Below, piece after piece: positions 59,861 to 64,000 of a DNA stretch of 64,000 nt; positions within the stretch are counted from its first letter, which is position 1, and each line of letters opens with the position of its first letter. Under the pieces are notes generated by a model that saw only the letters and a program-made list of their open reading frames with translations, had not been told where the DNA came from and did not search any database. Both the position numbers and the translations under genes were made by a program. Origin of the DNA: Sphingomonas sp. Leaf20 (GTDB lineage: Bacteria; Pseudomonadota; Alphaproteobacteria; Sphingomonadales; Sphingomonadaceae); NCBI RefSeq assembly GCF_001421535.1, contig NZ_LMKN01000008.1, positions 896,980 to 960,979 of the forward strand, written 5' to 3'.

Positions 59861-60541
59861 ATGGCCTATGTTGACCAGAAGATGTCCTCAGGCAAAATCG
59901 TCGCGATCATCATCGTCGCGCTGATTCACGCTGCCTTGGGCTATGCTTTCGTCACCGGCCTCGCGTACCAGTACGTGAAAAAGGCCACCGAAAAGTTAAA
60001 CACGTTCGACGTGGAGCCGCCACCGCCGCCTCCTCCGCCGGACGAGCCCCCGCCGCCGCCGCCTGACCAGCCGAACCTGCCGCCGCCGCCCACCACTGTC
60101 GTGGTGCCGCCGCCGGTCGTGGTGACGCCGTCGCCTGCGCCTGCGATCACGACGTCGAACATCATCCCGCTGAGCCAGCCAACCGCTCCGCCGGCGCCTC
60201 CCGCGCCGCCGTCGCCACCGGCACCGCCTGCACCTCCGGCCGTCAGCAAGGCTGCCGGCGCGAAGGGCAACCCGGCTTCGTGGGTCAGCGTCGACGACTA
60301 TCCGCCAAGCGCCATCCGTGCGGGTGAGCAGGGCGCGGTCGCGATGCGCTGGGATATTAACGCCCAGGGTCGCGTCGAGAATTGCACCGTCACGACGTCG
60401 AGCGGCTCGCCTGCTCTCGATCGTGCAGCGTGTGCCGCGATGACGCGACGTGGTCGCTACTCGCCGGCGCTCGACCAGAACGGCAATCCGATGCGATCGA
60501 GTGCGACGCAGCGTATCCGGTGGACGTTGCCGGAAAATTAA
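59861..60541 (+). CDS. tonB: TonB energy-transducer protein
   Basis: TonB carries proton-motive energy from ExbBD to outer-membrane receptors. The 226-residue protein has a short cytoplasmic head, one transmembrane helix (IVAIIIVALIHAALGYAFV), a long Pro-rich spacer (about residues 50-130, many PPPPPP runs) and a C-terminal domain with YPPSAIRAGEQGAVAMRWDI and GRYSPALDQNG. It begins the tonB-exbB-exbD-exbD operon. The large receptor at 14809-17805 could be a client. Confidence 0.93.
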   Translation: MAYVDQKMSSGKIVAIIIVALIHAALGYAFVTGLAYQYVKKATEKLNTFDVEPPPPPPPPDEPPPPPPDQPNLPPPPTTVVVPPPVVVTPSPAPAITTSNIIPLSQPTAPPAPPAPPSPPAPPAPPAVSKAAGAKGNPASWVSVDDYPPSAIRAGEQGAVAMRWDINAQGRVENCTVTTSSGSPALDRAACAAMTRRGRYSPALDQNGNPMRSSATQRIRWTLPEN

Positions 60542-60591
60542 TCCGCGTCTCGGCGCAACAGACCAACGAATCTTAAGAGGATCATCCGACC

Positions 60592-61386
60592 ATGTTCACC
60601 ACTATCCTTGCCGCGGCGGCGCCCGCAGCAGCCGAAGCCAACCCGTACGGCCTTGAAGCGGCACTTCGCGAAGGCGGTCTGATTTCGCAGACCGTGTTCG
60701 GCATCCTGGTGCTGATGTCGGTGGTGTCGTTCTACATCCTCTTCTCGAAGCTGTTCGAGCAGCAGAAGATCATCGGCCAGGGCAAGCGCGTCCGTCAGGC
60801 CTTCTGGTCCTCGAACAGCCTGCGCGAGGGTTCGGCCAAGCTCGAGAAGAACTCGGCCTACAAGCAGATCGTCGACGACGGCCTGGCCGCTCAGGAGCAG
60901 CATTCGAAGCTGACCGATCCGGTCGAGGCGCATGACTGGCTGCATGGTTCGCTGGCGCGTTCGGAAGCCGCGATCAACTCGAAGCTGGGTGGCGGTCTCG
61001 CCTTCCTCGCGACGGTCGGTTCGGTTTCGCCGTTCATCGGTCTGTTCGGTACGGTTATCGGCATCTACCGCGCGCTCGTGAAGATCGGCGCATCGGGTCA
61101 GGCATCGATCGACAAGGTCGCAGGCCCGGTCGGTGAAGCACTGATCATGACCGCGCTCGGTCTGGTCGTCGCGGTTCCTGCCGTTCTGTCGTACAACTGG
61201 CTGCAGCGCCGCAACAAGTCGATCGCAGAAGACCTGTCGGCCTTCTCGAACGACGTGCTGGGCTTCCTTGCTTCGAACGGCGCCGTGCGTCCGATCCTCG
61301 CATCGGGTGCCAAGCCTGCTCCTGTGAAGCCTGTCACGCCGACCACGACCGCCGGCCAGACCGGTGGCGTGCCGCGCGCCAACTAA
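60592..61386 (+). CDS. exbB: ExbB/TolQ-family proton channel subunit
   Basis: A 264-residue inner-membrane protein with three helices. The first is near residues 30-50 (ISQTVFGILVLMSVVSFYILF). The long cytoplasmic loop is followed by LAFLATVGSVSPFIGLFGTVIGIYRAL near 133 and GEALIMTALGLVVAVPAVLSYNWL near 177, the two conserved ExbB/TolQ helices. An extra tail of about 30 residues (KPAPVKPVTPTTTAG) follows. Second gene in the operon; hairpins stand between it and exbD. Confidence 0.94.
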   Translation: MFTTILAAAAPAAAEANPYGLEAALREGGLISQTVFGILVLMSVVSFYILFSKLFEQQKIIGQGKRVRQAFWSSNSLREGSAKLEKNSAYKQIVDDGLAAQEQHSKLTDPVEAHDWLHGSLARSEAAINSKLGGGLAFLATVGSVSPFIGLFGTVIGIYRALVKIGASGQASIDKVAGPVGEALIMTALGLVVAVPAVLSYNWLQRRNKSIAEDLSAFSNDVLGFLASNGAVRPILASGAKPAPVKPVTPTTTAGQTGGVPRAN

Positions 61387-61397
61387 GACGCGAAAAG

Positions 61398-61452
61398 GCG
61401 GGGCTGCTGGCGACAGTGGCCCCGCTTCATTGCCGCCGGCGGTTCCGGCGGC
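61398..61452 (+). other. Two intercistronic hairpins between exbB and exbD
   Basis: GCGGGGC (61398-61404) pairs with GCCCCGC (61419-61425). GCCGCCGG (61432-61439) pairs with CCGGCGGC (61445-61452). No U-tract follows either stem. Such structures can stabilise the upstream message or reduce read-through, which would raise ExbB over ExbD; the complex needs more ExbB than ExbD. Confidence 0.55.
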
Positions 61453-61478
61453 GATTAAATGGATAGGATAGTTCGCAC

Positions 61479-61958
61479 ATGGCGATGAGTGTTGGTGGCG
61501 ATTCCACCGAGAGTTCGATATCGGACATCAATACGACGCCGCTGGTCGACGTCATGCTCGTGCTCCTGATCATCTTCCTGGTGACGACCACCGTTGCGGT
61601 CCAGGCAGTGCAGCTGAAGCTTCCCGAGGTTAAGTTCGACCCGACGACTACCAAGCCCGAGAACGTCTCGCTGTCGGTGACCACCAATGCCGATGGCAGC
61701 TGTGCGGTGTATTGGGGTCTGTCCCCGGTCACGTCGACCGAGCTGCTCGATCGCGCTGTGGCCAAGCTGAAGGCGGAGATCGATCGTCAGGGTGGCGTGA
61801 ACGCTGCCGGTCTGGAACTGCCCGAGGCGCATATCCGCGGCGACGTGAACACGCCGTACAAGTGCATCGGCGGTACGATCTATACGATGCAGCGCGCCGG
61901 CTTTGCCCGCGTCGGCTTCATCTCCGAGCCGCCCCCCGGCGGCACCACCGAACGCTGA
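61479..61958 (+). CDS. exbD: ExbD/TolR-family protein (first copy)
   Basis: A 159-residue protein with one transmembrane helix bearing the proton-carrying Asp: DINTTPLVDVMLVLLIIFLVTT (about residues 12-33). The periplasmic part includes TTNADGSCAVYWG and ends GFISEPPPGGTTER. The presence of Cys residues (SCAVYW and KCIGGT) suggests a disulphide and separates it from the second copy downstream. Confidence 0.93.
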   Translation: MAMSVGGDSTESSISDINTTPLVDVMLVLLIIFLVTTTVAVQAVQLKLPEVKFDPTTTKPENVSLSVTTNADGSCAVYWGLSPVTSTELLDRAVAKLKAEIDRQGGVNAAGLELPEAHIRGDVNTPYKCIGGTIYTMQRAGFARVGFISEPPPGGTTER

Positions 61959-61991
61959 CGGTCGCTCGGACGTATTTAGGAGTAGCATAAT

Positions 61992-62420
61992 ATGGCAATG
62001 AGCGGCGGCAAAGAAGACGGCTCGCCGATGATGGAAATGAACATGACGCCGTTGATCGACGTCCTGCTCGTTCTCCTCATCATGTTCATCATCACGATCC
62101 CGATCCAGACGCACGCGGTCAAGGTCGACCTTCCGGTCAACAGCCCGAACCCGCCGCAGAACCCGATCGACCCCGAGAAGAACAAGATCTCGATCGATGC
62201 CGCGGGCACGGTTGCGTGGAACGGGTCGCCGGTCGACGAGGTGACGCTGCGTCAGTATCTCGACCAGACGGCAAGCATGAACCCCGAGCCCGAACTTCAC
62301 TTCCAGCCTGATCCGCAGGCACGGTATGAAGTCGTGGATCGCACGCTGGCCGTCGTGAAGCGGTCGGCGATCAGCAAGCTCGGCTTCATCGGCAACGAGC
62401 AGTATCGCAACGACTTCTAA
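61992..62420 (+). CDS. exbD: ExbD/TolR-family protein (second copy)
   Basis: A 142-residue paralogue of the preceding gene: MNMTPLIDVLLVLLIMFIITIP (about residues 15-36) with the same Asp position, then a periplasmic domain (LDQTASMNPEPELHFQPDPQ) without cysteines. Two ExbD subunits in one operon are common in TonB-rich bacteria, where ExbD1 and ExbD2 are not interchangeable. The gene ends just before a strong terminator. Confidence 0.93.
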   Translation: MAMSGGKEDGSPMMEMNMTPLIDVLLVLLIMFIITIPIQTHAVKVDLPVNSPNPPQNPIDPEKNKISIDAAGTVAWNGSPVDEVTLRQYLDQTASMNPEPELHFQPDPQARYEVVDRTLAVVKRSAISKLGFIGNEQYRNDF

Positions 62421-62448
62421 GTCACGCGACAGCTCCGGAACGACGTCC

Positions 62449-62480
62449 AGGGCGGTCCTCACGGGCCGCCCTTTTCGTTT
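62449..62480 (+). terminator. Rho-independent terminator of the tonB-exb operon
   Basis: AGGGCGGTCC (62449-62458) pairs with GGGCCGCCCT (62463-62472) over 10 bp with one G-U pair and loop TCAC, followed by TTTCGTTT. It lies 28 bases after the second exbD stop. Confidence 0.85.
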
Positions 62481-62621
62481 GTCCGCCGGGGATGCCGCAC
62501 CGCCCATCCGTCTCGGTCCTGCGCAGTAAGAATCACGTCTTGCGACTCGGTCACGGAAGTGACACACCAGTGTCACAAAAGTGAAACCTTCCGGCAAGGA
62601 AGGGCGATAGGAGACGAAGTC

Positions 62622-62966
62622 ATGCGCATTTCCGGGTTGGTGATCCTCGCGCTCGCCGGTGTCGCGGCTCCGGCATTGGCCGCCGATCAGAACGGGTATC
62701 AGGCGATCGTGGCGGGCGATCTCGCGACCGCCGAACGCAGCATTGTCGCAGAGCGGCAGATCTATCCCGATCGTCCCGAACTGATGCTCAATCTGGCCGC
62801 GGTGTACCGCAAGACGGGACGCGCGACCGCGGCCCGCGCCTTGTACGCCGAGGTGCTCGAGCGGCGTCCGGTCGCGATGGACATGCCATCGGGCGAGGTC
62901 GTGTCGTCGCATGAGCTGGCCCGCCGTGCGCTCGGCACGCCGTCGGTACAGCTCGCCACGCGGTAA
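62622..62966 (+). CDS. Small exported TPR-like protein
   Basis: A 114-residue protein with a signal peptide (LVILALAGVAAPALA) and one to two tetratricopeptide-like helices (LATAERSIVAERQIYPDRPELMLNLAAVY, given in parts; then KTGRATAARALYAEVLERRP). Such proteins hold envelope complexes together. ATG 62622 is supported by AGGAG eight bases upstream. It follows the terminator, so it has its own promoter. Confidence 0.78.
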   Translation: MRISGLVILALAGVAAPALAADQNGYQAIVAGDLATAERSIVAERQIYPDRPELMLNLAAVYRKTGRATAARALYAEVLERRPVAMDMPSGEVVSSHELARRALGTPSVQLATR

Positions 62967-63056
62967 AGCCGCAAGCGTCAAGCGGGGGGTGTTCGGCGCG
63001 CGGGCGCTACCCGTCGCGCCTTGCACCGTTCCTGATATGTAGGTTGCTGCCCGCGA

Positions 63057-63611
63057 CTAGAGCCGGGGCAGCGTCACGCCGCGCTGTCCCATATATTTGC
63101 CCGCGCGGTCGGCATAGCTCACCTCGCATGGCTCGTTTCCCTGCAGGAACAGGAACTGGCAGGCGCCCTCGTTCGCATAGATCTTGGCGGGGAGCGGCGT
63201 GGTGTTCGAGAATTCGAGCGTCACATGGCCTTCCCATTCGGGTTCCAGCGGGGTCACGTTGACGATGATCCCGCAGCGCGCATAAGTCGACTTGCCGAGG
63301 CAGATCACGAGCGTGTCGCGCGGGATCCGGAAATATTCGACGGTCCGCGCCAGTGCGAAGCTGTTCGGCGGGATGATGCAGACGTCGGTCTTGCGGTCGA
63401 CGAAGCTGTTCGCGTCGAAGTTCTTCGGATCGACGATCGCGCTGTCGACATTGGTGAAGATCTTGAACTCGTCCGCGACCCTGGCGTCATAGCCATAGGA
63501 GGACAGGCCGTAGCTGATGCAGCTGTCGCGTCGCTGCGCTTCGTGGAATGGCTCGATCATCGCGTCGCCAAGCGCGCGCTCGCGGATCCAGCGGTCGGAC
63601 ATGACGGACAT
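63057..63611 (-). CDS. dcd: dCTP deaminase
   Basis: Dcd deaminates dCTP to dUTP, a source of dUMP for thymidylate. The 184-residue protein has [20 protein letters not shown] near residue 30, [32 protein letters not shown] (in parts: GKSTYARCG near 110, [16 protein letters not shown] near 124, with the catalytic Glu) and [21 protein letters not shown] near the C-terminus. ATG 63611 is preferred for the AAGGGGAG upstream; ATG 63656 is in frame without one. Confidence 0.96.
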   Translation of the reverse strand: MSVMSDRWIRERALGDAMIEPFHEAQRRDSCISYGLSSYGYDARVADEFKIFTNVDSAIVDPKNFDANSFVDRKTDVCIIPPNSFALARTVEYFRIPRDTLVICLGKSTYARCGIIVNVTPLEPEWEGHVTLEFSNTTPLPAKIYANEGACQFLFLQGNEPCEVSYADRAGKYMGQRGVTLPRL

Positions 63612-63741
63612 GATAGCTCCCCTTCGCGCGGGGCTTTCGCGCGGATGGCGTGCCACGGCAAGGGGGAAGCTCGACAGCGCGCAAACCGACGATAGAGAAG
63701 GGCGCCTGCCGGCGAGCCATCGCCGAGGGACGGGGGACGGG

Positions 63742-64000
63742 ATGCGCGTACTGCTATGTGGGTTGGGCGATATCGCGCGGAAGGCCTATCTCCCCGTGCT
63801 GGCGTCGACGCCGGGGCTCGAGGTCCGTCTCGCGACGCGCGATCCCGCCACGCTGGCCAGCCTCGGAACGATGTATCGGATCTCGGGGCTGCATTCGAGC
63901 CTCGACGAGGCGCTTGCCACGACGGGCTTCGACGCGGCGTTCGTCCACAGCGCGACGGCAGCGCATCCGGCGATGGTCGAAACGCTGTTGCGCCGGAGTA
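63742..64000 (+). CDS. Gfo/Idh/MocA-family oxidoreductase, N-terminal fragment
   Basis: The window ends after 86 codons. The visible part starts with a Rossmann fold: [20 protein letters not shown], then [21 protein letters not shown], which fits the Gfo/Idh/MocA NAD-binding domain. No export signal is present, unlike the copy at 13624-14730. GGGGGACGG precedes ATG 63742. It is divergent from dcd. The substrate is unknown. Confidence 0.78.
   Translation, partial: MRVLLCGLGDIARKAYLPVLASTPGLEVRLATRDPATLASLGTMYRISGLHSSLDEALATTGFDAAFVHSATAAHPAMVETLLRRS

Noticed and set aside
59941..60270. A Gly-rich open frame on the minus strand opposite tonB
   Set aside because: It is only the complement of the Pro-codon runs of the TonB spacer.

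Overview
The window looks like chromosomal DNA of an aerobic, GC-rich alphaproteobacterium of the sphingomonad group (Sphingomonas or a close relative). This is inferred from gene content: aerobic (CobF/CobE-type) cobalamin genes, a TonB-dependent sugar-acid locus with Tat-exported oxidoreductase, CsbD-type stress proteins behind an EcfG-like promoter, a DUF1285-Nudix-cca operon, and dispersed hairpin repeats. No rRNA gene or CRISPR array was seen. One tRNA gene is present.

Layout. 1-6093: the end of cobJ, an antisense cobK, and cobL-E-M-B-A-F joined by 4-base start/stop overlaps (corrin-ring synthesis). 6054-11867 (minus): an MFS transporter, an ArsB-like anion transporter and a short Mfd-type helicase. 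12086-20099: a locus with a Tat-exported SMP-30 lactonase, a cupin, a Tat-exported Gfo/Idh oxidoreductase, a large TonB receptor, an FCD-type GntR regulator and a GntP permease. Together these suggest periplasmic sugar oxidation, lactone opening and aldonate import. 20325-25659: a small LuxR-HTH protein, a GH55-like double beta-helix enzyme with a C-terminal propeller, and a DUF885 metallopeptidase. 25753-29243 (minus): a five-gene stress operon (lipoprotein, CsbD, triple-PAS/LuxR regulator, CsbD-like, membrane protein). 29293-31328: a small protein and a GH43 enzyme.

31332-44278 is a genomic island of about 12.9 kb. A 20-bp direct repeat, which is the 3' end of tRNA-Arg(UCU), flanks it. A tyrosine integrase next to the tRNA carries a frameshift. 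The cargo is cell-surface polysaccharide decoration (two acyltransferases, a Wzx-like flippase, a pyruvyltransferase, an FrhB-like protein, two related beta-helix proteins) plus a tightly coupled run of five unknown small genes beside the integrase. Much of the left half is visibly richer in A+T than the chromosome around it.

44398-64000 returns to core genes: yhhQ, purC-purS-purQ, another acyltransferase, kynureninase with a secreted alpha/beta hydrolase, parC, a GGDEF/EAL protein, DUF1285-Nudix-cca, a GNAT enzyme, folB with a truncated SDR, a secreted unknown, the tonB-exbB-exbD-exbD energy-transduction operon with a clear terminator, a TPR protein, dcd and the start of a Gfo/Idh oxidoreductase.
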